Part shown: piece after piece, positions 1 to 9,638 of the stretch
How positions within the stretch are numbered: position 1 is the stretch's first letter
How the letters are laid out: each line of letters starts with the position of its first letter
Assembly (NCBI GenBank): GCA_964545715.1
Contig: CAZJHX010000036.1
Location: 1-64,000 of the forward strand
DNA: 64,000 nucleotides
Source of the DNA: CAZJHX01 sp964545715
GTDB taxonomy: Bacteria; Myxococcota_A; UBA9042; GCA-2863065
Direction: 5' to 3'
Notes under the pieces: generated by a model
What the model was told of the DNA's origin: nothing
Databases searched by the model: none
The model's input: the letters and a program-made list of their open reading frames with translations, nothing else
Made by a program: the position numbers and the translations under genes

Positions 1-401
1 GGTGCCCAAGGTCGTGCTTGAAGCCAAGTGCGAAAATGGTACAGCTTGTGCAATTAAGGAGAGGGCGTCTCATATGCGCAAATTGATCGATAACGGGCTG
101 TGCATGCATCTCAAGAACATCTCGCTTAACGTTACGCAAGTGTACAGGGATTCTCTCGTTCATAAGCAGAAGTTCGGCCTGAGCGCTCCTTGCATCAACG
201 ACAGCGACTATCTTCCACTTGTTGATGAGAGTCTCAGGAGGATCGGCGAATACTGCCGCGACAACAAAAAGGAACTCTTGGCAGTGAAGCTGGCATCCGC
301 GCTCAACAAACAGTCCATGATCAATTTGAAATGTGAGGCTGCGATGTCCGATGTCCGGGTGAGATGTTTTCTTGTTGTGGGTGGTCGGGCTAGGTGTGGT
401 T
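1..401. other. Atypical low-GC segment, probable foreign or chimeric sequence
   Basis: This stretch is clearly poorer in G+C than everything after position 470 and uses codons such as AGG, AAT and CTT that are rare in the rest of the window. One frame on the plus strand is open from base 2 and shows codon-like structure up to about 350, but I do not recognise the product. The frame then runs into a G-rich tract. Beyond the tract the homology changes abruptly to an Hsp70-like C-terminus. I infer an assembly join or library chimera rather than a real upstream gene. No promoter, RNA gene or mobile-element feature was seen in it. Confidence 0.5.
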
Positions 402-911
<510 letters not shown>

Positions 912-915
<4 letters not shown>

Positions 916-3611
916 AGAAGTACGTCGTAGGCATCGACCTGGGTACCAGCAACTGCGCGGTGGCCTACGGGGACATCGAGGCGGCTCGCGCCGGCGGCGG
1001 GGTCGAGGCGCTGGACCTGGAGCAGCTGGTCGCGGGCTCCGAGGTGGGCGCTCTGGGGCTGCTGCCGTCGACGATCTACCGACCCAGTCCGCATGAGCTT
1101 GCGGACGGCGCGCTCGCATTGCCGTTTGGTCCCGAGCGCTCAGATGCGGTCGGCGAGTGGGCGCGGGCGCAGGGGGCGCGGGTTCCGGGGCGCTTGGTCC
1201 ACTCGGCCAAGTCCTGGCTGTGTCACGGCGCCGTGGATCGCCGGTCAGCGATCCTGCCGCCTGCCGCGCCGGCGGATGTGACGCGGCTGTCGCCGGTGGA
1301 CGCGTCGGCGCGGCTGCTGGAGCACCTGCGGGACGTGTGGGACCACCACTTTTCGGACGCCCGGCTTGCGGAGCAGACCATCGTGCTGACGGTGCCCGCG
1401 TCCTTCGATGCGGGCGCCCGGACCCTGACCTTGGAGGCGGCGCGCAAGGCGGGGCTGGACGCTGATCTGGTGCTGCTGGAAGAGCCTCAGGCGGCGTTTT
1501 ACGACTATTGGGTGACCAACAAGGCGGCGCTGGCCGACGCCAAGGCCGACCGGCTTGTCCTGGTGGTGGACGTTGGCGGCGGGACCACCGATCTGACGCT
1601 GATCCGGGTGGCCTGGGCGGACGGGGGCAACCCGGAGATCGAGCGCCTGGCGGTGGGACGGCACATCCTGCTGGGCGGCGACAATATGGACATGACGCTG
1701 GCCCGGCAGGCGGAAGAGCAGCTGGGCAAGCAGCTGGATGCGGCGCGCTGGTCGCTGCTGGTGCAGGCGTGCCGGCAGGCCAAGGAGGCGATGCTCAGCG
1801 GTGACGCTGATGCGCCCCAGGCATGGAAGCTTACGGTGCCGGGGCGTGGCAGCAAGCTGTTTGGCGGCGCGCTGTCGACCGAGCTGGCCGCGGAGGATGT
1901 GCGCGCGCGGATCGTGGACGGCTTCTTTCCCATCGTGGAGCGCGGTGCTCAGCCCGAGCGGGGGACTCGGACGGGGCTGGTCAAGCTGGGGCTGCCGTAT
2001 GAGCACGATCCGGCGATCACGCGGCACGTGTCGGCGTTTCTGGCGCGTCACGAGGCGACGCCGGACGCGGTGCTGCTCAACGGCGGGGTCTTCAACAGCC
2101 CGATCCTGGCGGGGCGCATGATCGAGGCGGTCGGTGGCGTAGATCGTCTGGAGCACGGCTCGCTGAACCGGGCGGTGGCGCGCGGGGCGGCGATCTACGG
2201 GCTGACACGCGCCGGGATCGGCGATCGAATCGGTGGCGGCTCGGCCCACAGCTACTTTGTGAGCGTGGGCAGCGACGACGACGTTCGGGCGCTGTGCTTG
2301 ATCCCGCGCGGGCATCCGGTGGGGCAGCGGGCGGCGCTGACCGAGCGCACGTTTCAGTTGGTGGTGGGTCGGCCGGTCGAGTTTCAGCTCTATGAGGCCA
2401 CCAGCACGCGCCCGACGGCGCCGGGTGAGCTGGTCGGCGTGGATGGGGACGACTTTGAGCAGCTGCCTCCGATTCGCACGGTGCTGGAGAGCGCCGAGGG
2501 GCGGGCTCAGATCCCGATCGTGCTGCAGGCGGCGCTGACCGAGGTCGGGGCGCTGGACCTCAGCTGTGTGGGCGTGGATCGAGATGTGACCTGGCAGCTG
2601 GAGTTCGACCTGCGCGGGACCGGACGCAGACCGGCGGGCAAGCCGCAGGGAGAGGCGGCGCCGAGGCTGTCACGACCGCTGCACGAGAGCGCGGCGGGGG
2701 TGATCGGCGCGGTCTTCGGCAAGGCGGGACCCAAGCTCACGCCCAGGGAGATTCGCGGGCTGCCGACGCGGCTGCAGGACGCACTGAAGATGCGACCCAA
2801 GACCTGGTCGCTGCCGGTGCTGCGGGAGCTGTGGGACATGTTGGCGCCCAACGTCAAGCGGCGGCGGCGCAGTCCTGAGCACGAGATGGTCTTCTTCAAC
2901 ATGGCCGGGCACATGCTGCGCCCCGGGTTTGGCTACCCGATGGACGAGTGGCGGGTGCGGGAGCTGTGGGGGATTTTTCGCGCCGGCGTCCAGTTTCACC
3001 AGCAGCCGCAGGTGTGGGCGGCCTGGTGGATTATGTGGCGCCGGGTGGCTGGTGGGCTGAGCAAGGAGCAGCATGAGGCGCTGCTGGCGTCCGTGACTCC
3101 GTGGCTGCGACCGAAGCTGGCGCCGCGGCCGTCCGGGAAGATGGTGGCGCACGGCCGGGACGAGATGCTGAAGCTGGTGGCGTCGCTGGAGCGGCTGGAC
3201 CCGGCGGTGAAGGCCGAGTGGGGCGACTGGATCCTGGGGCAGATCGTGGCGGGCGACACCCGGGAGCTGCTGACGTGGGCGCTGGCGCGGATCGGTGCGC
3301 GAATGTCGTTTAGCGGCGCGGTGCACAACGGCGTGGACCCCGACGTGGCTGAGCGGTGGACGCAGCAGCTGCTGGGGCGCAGCTGGAAGAAGACGCCGGC
3401 TATGGCGTGGGCGGTGGCGCATCTGACGCGCCGCACAGACGATCGGCTGCGCGATGTAGACGCGCAGGTGCGACACCGTGTGGTGCAGCGGCTGACCGAG
3501 GCGCGCGCGCCCGAGCTGGCGCGTCTTGTGCGGGACGTAGTGGCGCTGGAGGCCGCGGACGAAGGGCGCTTTGTCGGCGACTCGCTACCCCCGGGACTCG
3601 TCCTGCTATAA
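912..3611 (+). CDS. Hsp70-family protein with C-terminal DUF3731-like domain
   Basis: This 899-residue protein has an actin-like ATPase N-terminus: phosphate loop 1 GIDLGTSNCAVAYG near residues 8-21, a second glycine loop DVGGGTTDLTLI near 219-230, and LLNGGVFNSP near 390. These are Hsp70/DnaK signatures. After a beta-sandwich region, residues ~600-899 are an all-helical extension rich in Trp and Arg, matching the DUF3731 domain of this Hsp70 subgroup. The GTG start overlaps the TGA of the preceding Hsp70 gene by two bases, so the two are translationally coupled. It is presumably a cytoplasmic ATP-dependent chaperone, but no clear DnaJ or GrpE gene is adjacent (only a distant J-like protein without HPD at 54201). 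The client is unknown. Confidence 0.9.
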
Positions 3612-3620
3612 TGGGCACTT

Positions 3621-3989
3621 ATGCCCGAGAACTCGACCAGCGCTGAAGCGATTCACGCCGCCCTGGAGCGCATCGATGCCACCGAGGGTGCGCAGGCGGC
3701 GGTCGATCTGGCCAACGACTTCGTTCAAGGCACCGAGCAGCACCTGACGCAGCTGGAGACCGGCGAATCGCTGGGGTCGCAGGATGTCGAGTGGCTGTCC
3801 TATCGGATTCTGGGAGATGCCGGGCTGGTCGGTGCGGTCGACGTGGCCTGGATGGCGCGTCGCATCCGGCGCCTGGCCGTGAACGGAGACGTGCTCGACA
3901 GCCTGCTGCTGTTGCCGTCGCTGCGCACGCGATTCGAACACGCGAAGGCAGCCGTTCTCAAAGAACTCGAGGCGTACCAGGCGCCGTAG
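3621..3989 (+). CDS. Small Hpt-like helical protein lacking the phospho-histidine
   Basis: This 122-residue acidic, all-helical protein starts 9 nt after the Hsp70/DUF3731 gene, so it probably belongs to the same transcript. Residues ~55-118 follow the pattern of a histidine phosphotransfer (Hpt) domain. The canonical A-H-x-L-K-G-x-x-x-x-x-G-A core appears here as S-Y-R-I-L-G-D-A-G-L-V-G-A, with helices of the form ARRIRRLAVNGD and FEHAKAAVLKELEAY. The phospho-acceptor His is Tyr61 and the conserved Lys is Leu64. If the fold assignment is right, the protein cannot relay phosphate and would act as a docking or regulatory module. No signal peptide is present. The similarity is by eye. Confidence 0.55.
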   Translation: MPENSTSAEAIHAALERIDATEGAQAAVDLANDFVQGTEQHLTQLETGESLGSQDVEWLSYRILGDAGLVGAVDVAWMARRIRRLAVNGDVLDSLLLLPSLRTRFEHAKAAVLKELEAYQAP

Positions 3990-4056
3990 CACAAACCACT
4001 TGCCGCTTTGTACGTCGACCAATAAGGTTTCGCGCGTAATTCTGGAGTGGCGAACG

Positions 4057-7000
4057 ATGCGCGTGTTGATGTTGGGTTGTCTTGTAGTAGCAGGGGTTTC
4101 ACTCGTCGGCTGTCCGGCGGGCGGTGGCGGCGGTGGCGGCGGAAAGAAGAAGAAAGATACGACCACGACCGAGCCGACCCCGTGTGAGAACGGCGCCAAG
4201 GACGACGGCGAGACGGACGTGGACTGCGGTGGTGAGTGCGGTCCGTGCGAGGACGGCCTGGCCTGTGCTGCGGACGCCGACTGCGCGAGCGGGTTCTGCG
4301 GGACGGGCTACACCTGCATTTCGGCGGCCTGCAACAACGGCGAGCAGGACAATGACGAGACCGGCATCGACTGTGGCGGCTCGTGTCCGCAGTGTCTGGG
4401 CGGCCCGTGCAACAAAAACGAAGAGTGCTCCAGCGGCTTCTGCAACGGTGGGACCTGCGACACGCCGTCGTGCACGGACGGGCTGAAGAACGGCAACGAG
4501 ACCGGCGTGGACTGCGGTGGCGACTGCCCGCTGTGCGAGGACGGCAACGGGTGCATTACGGACGCCAACTGCAAGAGCGGCTTCTGCAACGCGGCCGGGG
4601 TCTGCGCGACCGCGGATTGCGGCGACGGTGAGAAGAACGGCGACGAGACGGACGTGGACTGCGGCGGCACCTGCCCGGTGTGCGCGGATGGGCTGGCCTG
4701 CGCTGGGGACGCCGACTGCGAGAGCGGCAAGTGCAGCGGCGGGACCTGTGGCGCGCTGCCGGCGACGTGCGCGGACGGCCAGAAGACGGGCGATGAGAGC
4801 GACGTCGACTGTGGCGGTGGCTGCACACCGTGCGGCTTCGGCAAGGCCTGCGGCGCTGAGGGCGACTGCAAGTCGGGGCTGTGCCAGGCGGGCGTCTGCT
4901 CGGCGCCGGCCTCCTGCTCGGATGCGACACGTACGCCGGGCGAGACCGACCTCGACTGCGGCGGCAAGGACTGTGAGCCGTGCGGGCTGGGCAAGGGGTG
5001 CAAAGACCACACGGACTGCCTGACGCTGGCGTGCATCTTCGGGGTTTGCGAGAAGCCGACCTGCACCGACGAGGCGGCTAACGGCGACGAGACGGACGTG
5101 GACTGCGGCGGTCCCGAGTGTCCCAAGTGCAAGGACAGCCAAGGCTGCGGCCAGGACAGCGACTGCGAGGGCGGGCTGTGCACCGGCGGGTTCTGTGGCG
5201 GCTGCGAAGACGGTGTGCTCAACGGCGCGGAGAGCGACGTCGACTGTGGCGGCAACATCTGCGGCCCGTGCAATGACGGCAAGAAGTGCAACACCAGCGG
5301 CGACTGCAGCTCGGGCACCTGCGACGGCGGCCTGTGCGTCAGCTGCAGCGACGGCAAGATGAACGGCAAGGAGACGGACCAGGACTGCGGTGGTGAGTGC
5401 TCGCCGTGCGGTCTCAACAAGGGCTGCGGCAACGACAGCGACTGTCAGAGCAACGCGTGCGGCGACGGTGTGTGCTGCACCCCCAACGAGTGCGGCGCGT
5501 GCGGCGTGGCGCCGACGGAGACCTGCAACGGCAAGGACGACGACTGCGACGGCAGCATTGACGAGGGGCTGTCAGCACAGCCCTGCTCCAACCAGAAGGG
5601 CGCGTGCGCGGGCAGCGTCGGCAAGTGCATGGGCGCGGACGGCTGGGTGTGTGGCGCCGCGGACTTCGAGGCGGCATCGCCCCAGTACCAAAGCGATGAG
5701 ACGACGTGCGACAAGGTGGACAACGACTGCGACGGCAAGACCGACGACCTGTCCGCGTGCTCGTCGTGCGGCAACGCCGCGAAGGCCAACAAGTTCACCA
5801 ACACGGCCTCCAAGATCGACATCGGCTACGACTGGTTCGAGATCTGGGAGGGCGAGCCGACGGCGGCTGTGAGCATTCCCAACGACGCCGGGTATCTCAT
5901 CCAGCCGAACAAGGAGCTGTTCATCGGCCTGGACCTGCAGAACGGCCCCGGCCTGGCCGCGGACGGCAAGACGATGTGGGTGACGGCGCGCGGCGACTTC
6001 AACGGCGCGCAGGAGGTCCAGCTGATCAAGATCACGGCGCCGGGGAACAGCCCGAGCGTCGACAAGGTCAAGAGCAACATCCCCAACGGCGGGCACTCGA
6101 CGCCGGTGGCGGCCAACGCCGGTGAGATCAGCTACGTCTACGTCAAGGATCCGGGCTACACGATGCAGTTGGTGCGCAAGAGCAACAGCTGGAACGACAC
6201 GCTGCTGGACACGTCCTTTGACTCGGGTGTGCAGGTGGAGATCGACAGCAAGGGCGAGACCCACGTGATCTGGGGCGAGGGCAACGGCTACGGCACGATC
6301 GTGCACTGGCACAAGGGCAGCATGAAGGACGTGTCGCCGGGCAAGGTCTTCTATCCCGATACGGCGATCGGCCCCGATGACTCCCTTCACGTCGTGTTCG
6401 TGAAAGACACCGACGGCAACGACGACGGCGACGTCATGTACGCCAAGTACAAGACCAGCTGGAGCGCACCCGAGAAGGTCGGCAACACCAAGGGCATCTT
6501 TGCGGCGGTGGCCGTCGACTCGGACGGCGTGGTGTCGGTGATCTGGCGCGCCACCAAGAAGACCGACGCGGAGATCGCGCGCAAGGTGGGCGGCAAGTGG
6601 ACCGTGGTTGGCTCCAAGACGCTGGCGACGGGCAGCGAGTCCATCGGCAGGCTCAAGGTGGAGGCCGAGACCAACGGCGTGCTGCAGATCGCCGCGCTGG
6701 TCGACCCGCTTGGCGGCACCGACTTCTTCGCGTTTGCCCCGGCATGTGCGGGTTATGGCTCCGGAGCGTGTGTGCCCAGCTGCGCCAACAAGAACTGCGG
6801 CAGCGACGGGTGCGGCGGCAGCTGTGGAACGTGCTCCGGCGGTCAGAGCTGCGTCAGCGGCAAGTGCCAGGGCGGCTGCACGCCCAAGTGTGCGGGCAAA
6901 GAGTGCGGCAGCGACACGTGTGGCGGCAGCTGCGGCTCATGCGGCGGCGGAGAGTCGTGCAACGCAAGCGGCCAGTGCGTCGGCGGCGGTCCGACGTGCG

Positions 7001-7227
7001 CCAAGGTGTCCGCGCCGCAGGGCGGGTCCTGCTCCAGCGCCGACCCGTGCCTGTGCGTGGGCTGCAACACCGACGGCGCCTGCAGTGCGACCGACGACGA
7101 CTGCGTCTGTCCGGATTGCGATGCCGACGCCTTCTGCTCGGGCAGCTGCAACAACGACGGCTCGTGTGACCCGTATGGCGAGGGATGCGCCTGCGCGGAC
7201 TGCGCGGATGTCGATACCTGCAAGTAG
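4057..7227 (+). CDS. Large Cys-rich repeat lipoprotein with MopE-type motif
   Basis: The start is the ATG at 4057, preceded by GGAG at 4044-4047. A TTG at 4000 would bury the signal peptide. Residues 1-19 form a lipoprotein signal with lipobox LVGC (Cys19), followed by a Gly run and Lys cluster. Residues ~40-460 hold nine repeats of the form CxDGxxNGxETDVDCGGxCxxC, each followed by a GxxCxxxxDCxSGxC segment. A MopE-type putative metal-binding motif (CNGKDDDCDGSIDEGL) sits near residue 489. Residues ~560-890 resemble a beta-propeller with DS-rich blades. The tail returns to CGSDGCGGSCGTC repeats. It is predicted to be surface-exposed and disulfide-stabilised, with function unknown. It ends one base before the stop of the convergent PI-PLC gene. 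Confidence 0.85.
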   Translation: MRVLMLGCLVVAGVSLVGCPAGGGGGGGGKKKKDTTTTEPTPCENGAKDDGETDVDCGGECGPCEDGLACAADADCASGFCGTGYTCISAACNNGEQDNDETGIDCGGSCPQCLGGPCNKNEECSSGFCNGGTCDTPSCTDGLKNGNETGVDCGGDCPLCEDGNGCITDANCKSGFCNAAGVCATADCGDGEKNGDETDVDCGGTCPVCADGLACAGDADCESGKCSGGTCGALPATCADGQKTGDESDVDCGGGCTPCGFGKACGAEGDCKSGLCQAGVCSAPASCSDATRTPGETDLDCGGKDCEPCGLGKGCKDHTDCLTLACIFGVCEKPTCTDEAANGDETDVDCGGPECPKCKDSQGCGQDSDCEGGLCTGGFCGGCEDGVLNGAESDVDCGGNICGPCNDGKKCNTSGDCSSGTCDGGLCVSCSDGKMNGKETDQDCGGECSPCGLNKGCGNDSDCQSNACGDGVCCTPNECGACGVAPTETCNGKDDDCDGSIDEGLSAQPCSNQKGACAGSVGKCMGADGWVCGAADFEAASPQYQSDETTCDKVDNDCDGKTDDLSACSSCGNAAKANKFTNTASKIDIGYDWFEIWEGEPTAAVSIPNDAGYLIQPNKELFIGLDLQNGPGLAADGKTMWVTARGDFNGAQEVQLIKITAPGNSPSVDKVKSNIPNGGHSTPVAANAGEISYVYVKDPGYTMQLVRKSNSWNDTLLDTSFDSGVQVEIDSKGETHVIWGEGNGYGTIVHWHKGSMKDVSPGKVFYPDTAIGPDDSLHVVFVKDTDGNDDGDVMYAKYKTSWSAPEKVGNTKGIFAAVAVDSDGVVSVIWRATKKTDAEIARKVGGKWTVVGSKTLATGSESIGRLKVEAETNGVLQIAALVDPLGGTDFFAFAPACAGYGSGACVPSCANKNCGSDGCGGSCGTCSGGQSCVSGKCQGGCTPKCAGKECGSDTCGGSCGSCGGGESCNASGQCVGGGPTCAKVSAPQGGSCSSADPCLCVGCNTDGACSATDDDCVCPDCDADAFCSGSCNNDGSCDPYGEGCACADCADVDTCK

Positions 7228-8328
7228 CTACTCGATCAGGGCGGAGGGGACGCACTCGATCGGCGCGGTGAGTGGATTGCACAGGGCCAGCGCGTCATTG
7301 GGAAACTGCAAGAAGTAGTCGCGCCCCTCAACGATGCCCGGGAAGTCGTCCATGACCATGTGGAGGCCGTTCTTGAGGCCGTGAAGCAGCGCCTTGCCGC
7401 AGGTGCCGGCAGAGTCGTCGGCGTTGCATGTGTTGCCGGCGACCAGGATGCGGGAGGCGGCGGCGGCCAGGATCTCGTCCGCGCTCTCAGTCCCCGCCTT
7501 GGTAAAACCGGCCCACGGCTTGATGAAGTCGTCCGGGTCAGCGCGCGGGAAGAGGGCTTTGCCCGCCAACGTGTCGTCACCGGCCACGTATTCTTCCGCC
7601 CGACTGCCGTTCAGAAGCACAAACAGGAGCTTGCCGCGCGCCTGCGCCAGGGTCGGCCAGCCGTCTGCCTCAAGGGCGGTGCGGAGGTCGGCGTGATTGC
7701 CGCGGACGTCGTCGGGGGTGATCAACTGTGCCACGGGCACGCCGCTGCGCACGGTGTCGTCGATGATGCTGAGGTCCTCGACGGCGTCGCCTCCATACGC
7801 GTCTTTGACCTCCAGCCACACGATGACCGGCAGGTGGGCCGGGTGCGCGGCCGACCAGTCCACGACCAGGGCCAGACATTGGCTCAGCGTGTCGCAGGTG
7901 CTGATCTCGTCGATGAACGACAGGTGATAGACCCGCAGCTGCCCGTCATGCAGATGCAGATCCAGCTCAAAGGCGCGCACGCCCAGGTCCTCCAATTGCA
8001 GATCCAGTGGGACGTGGCTGTATTCGTGCTCCTTGGCTACCGGAAACTGCGGCTCCACATGATAGCTGTTGTGGGTGCCGCGCAGCTGCAGGTGATGGAT
8101 GCGCAGCACGTCGTCCAGCGGGCCGACGGTGGTGTCGGCGGGCGGGCCTTCGTCCGCGATCGCGGTGTCTTCGGTGACGTCCGGCGGCTTGGCGGTGTCG
8201 GGTGGTCCGGCGTCGATCCACGTGTCCACGGCGGCGTCCTCAGGCTGCTGGGCCGGGTCGCTGCATCCCGCGGCTATCAGGACGATCGCCAACGCTGCCG
8301 ACTGTCGAAAGTGCCGTAAGGGCGGCAT
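7228..8328 (-). CDS. PI-PLC-like (Ca2+-dependent) phosphodiesterase lipoprotein
   Basis: The start is the ATG at 8328, because a strong Shine-Dalgarno sequence (CGGAGGA) precedes it and a lipoprotein signal with lipobox IAAGC (Cys22) follows. Longer upstream starts have neither. After a Pro/Asp/Thr-rich spacer, the motif LRGTHNSYH and then LEDLGVRAFELDLHLHDG give the catalytic barrel signature of the bacterial phosphatidylinositol-specific phospholipase C superfamily (Ca2+-dependent PI-PLC-C1 type). The second His and acidic ligands follow the usual order. At 366 residues the size is normal for the family. It probably cleaves phosphodiester headgroups at the cell surface, but the natural substrate is unknown. 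The divergent SRPBCC gene starts at 8485. Confidence 0.82.
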   Translation of the reverse strand: MPPLRHFRQSAALAIVLIAAGCSDPAQQPEDAAVDTWIDAGPPDTAKPPDVTEDTAIADEGPPADTTVGPLDDVLRIHHLQLRGTHNSYHVEPQFPVAKEHEYSHVPLDLQLEDLGVRAFELDLHLHDGQLRVYHLSFIDEISTCDTLSQCLALVVDWSAAHPAHLPVIVWLEVKDAYGGDAVEDLSIIDDTVRSGVPVAQLITPDDVRGNHADLRTALEADGWPTLAQARGKLLFVLLNGSRAEEYVAGDDTLAGKALFPRADPDDFIKPWAGFTKAGTESADEILAAAASRILVAGNTCNADDSAGTCGKALLHGLKNGLHMVMDDFPGIVEGRDYFLQFPNDALALCNPLTAPIECVPSALIE

Positions 8329-8484
8329 TTCGTCCTCCGGCGGTGAGGCTACTCTGTCGGAGGACGAAACACCAAAGTGTCGCGTAGAGCGTTGGGCAAA
8401 TAGAACCAGCCCGTCGCCGCAGCACAAGCTAGGTGTGATCATGCTATGGGGTCACCTGAAACTATCTGAAAGCGGGGCGGGGCC

Positions 8485-8922
8485 GTGACCACGACTACTG
8501 TTTCAACCGAGATTCAGGCGTCCGCCGAAGACGTCTTCAAGACCGTCTCCGAGATTGAGAACTTCTCGAAGGCGGTGCCGCATATCGTCAACGTGGAGTT
8601 TCTCTCCGACATCAAGTCCGGTGTCGGCACGCGCTTCCGCGAGACCCGGCTGATGAAGGGTAAGGAGGCGTCGACCGAGCTCGAGGTGACCGAGTATCAG
8701 CCGCACGATCGTGTGCGCATCGTGTCGGACACGCACGGCACGGTCTGGGACACCGTCTTCACCGTGAAACCGGCCGAAGAGGGCCGCGTGACGCTCACGA
8801 TGACCATGGAGGCCCGCGCTTACAAGCTGCTGGCCAGGCTCATGAATCCGCTCATAAAGGGCATGATCAAGAAGGCGATCCAGGACGACATGGCCGCAGT
8901 CAAAGCCTACTGCGAGGCCTGA
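8485..8922 (+). CDS. SRPBCC-family (START/polyketide cyclase-like) protein
   Basis: This 145-residue protein has a GTG start, no signal peptide, and the typical SRPBCC layout. An N-terminal strand is followed by ASAEDVFKTVSEIENFSKAVPHI, then the strand pair GVGTRFRETRL, the strand TELEVTEYQPHDRVRI, and a long C-terminal helix with DDMAAVKAYCEA. These small cytoplasmic proteins bind hydrophobic ligands in a helix-grip cavity. Few have known substrates and none can be assigned here. It ends 4 bp before the convergent protease gene. The gene stands alone on its strand between the PI-PLC gene and that protease. Confidence 0.85.
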   Translation: MTTTTVSTEIQASAEDVFKTVSEIENFSKAVPHIVNVEFLSDIKSGVGTRFRETRLMKGKEASTELEVTEYQPHDRVRIVSDTHGTVWDTVFTVKPAEEGRVTLTMTMEARAYKLLARLMNPLIKGMIKKAIQDDMAAVKAYCEA

Positions 8923-8926
8923 GAGG

Positions 8927-9580
8927 CTACCTGGGCTTTGGCCACGGAATCGCCGGGGTTGCCGGCGCGCGATGACCGGCGCGTCGCAGCGCGGAGCGGC
9001 AGCCCGCGCAGAGGTCGTACTCGCGATCCGTGGTCACGACCGAGCCCATCGCATCCTCCATCAGGCACCCACGCGTTGGACAGTGCTCCAGCCCCAGCGT
9101 GTGCCCGATCTCGTGTACGGCGACCTTGGCTAATCGCTGGCGCGCGTGCTTTCGCCCGCGTGATCGTCGCTTGGCGCGGCGGCTGCTGATCACGCACGCC
9201 ACGCCGTCCAGCGTGGCCAATCCCAGCACGCCCCAGTCTTTGTGTTCTCCCTTTGTCGTGGAGATGTCCGCGGCGGTCAGGCCCAGGATCCGCTTACCGT
9301 CCGGAGGCATCCGGCTTCGCAGGAAGTCCAGCAGCTTCTCGGCGCGCCATCGCCGGCGGGGCTTGTACCAGGCAGCCTTGGGATGGCGAACACGGTCCAG
9401 CAGTCGCACCTCGGTCCCGAAAAACGCCGTGAGCGCCGTCTTGACCGCCGCGACGTCCGCTGCCGGCAGCGCCTTGCCCATCGGCTGGACGTAGATGATG
9501 ACCGGGCGTGGCGTGGCAGCGCGAGCCGGGGCGCAGGACAGCAGCAGCGCAGCGATGATCAGGCTGGGGGCGCGGGCCAT
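8927..9580 (-). CDS. Secreted archaemetzincin-type (M54) metalloprotease
   Basis: The 217-residue product starts at the ATG at 9580, which gives a signal sequence MARAPSLIIAALLLSCAPARA. This could be cleaved by signal peptidase I after ARA or lipidated at Cys16. The catalytic region reads HEIGHTLGLEHC (His156, Glu157, His160, His166), then Cys167, Cys172, Met174, Cys191 and Cys194. This matches the archaemetzincin consensus HExxHxxGxxxC-x4-CxM-x-CxxC, including the second four-Cys zinc site. Archaemetzincins are usually cytoplasmic, so an exported version is unusual. The Lys/Arg-rich segment ~130-150 precedes the active site. It is convergent with the SRPBCC gene and divergent from the Fic gene. 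Confidence 0.85.
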   Translation of the reverse strand: MARAPSLIIAALLLSCAPARAATPRPVIIYVQPMGKALPAADVAAVKTALTAFFGTEVRLLDRVRHPKAAWYKPRRRWRAEKLLDFLRSRMPPDGKRILGLTAADISTTKGEHKDWGVLGLATLDGVACVISSRRAKRRSRGRKHARQRLAKVAVHEIGHTLGLEHCPTRGCLMEDAMGSVVTTDREYDLCAGCRSALRRAGHRAPATPAIPWPKPR

Positions 9581-9638
9581 CGGACCAGCATGGCGGTGCG
9601 CTGTGAGTTTGTCGAATCGCTGTGAGAGGATGCGGCTC

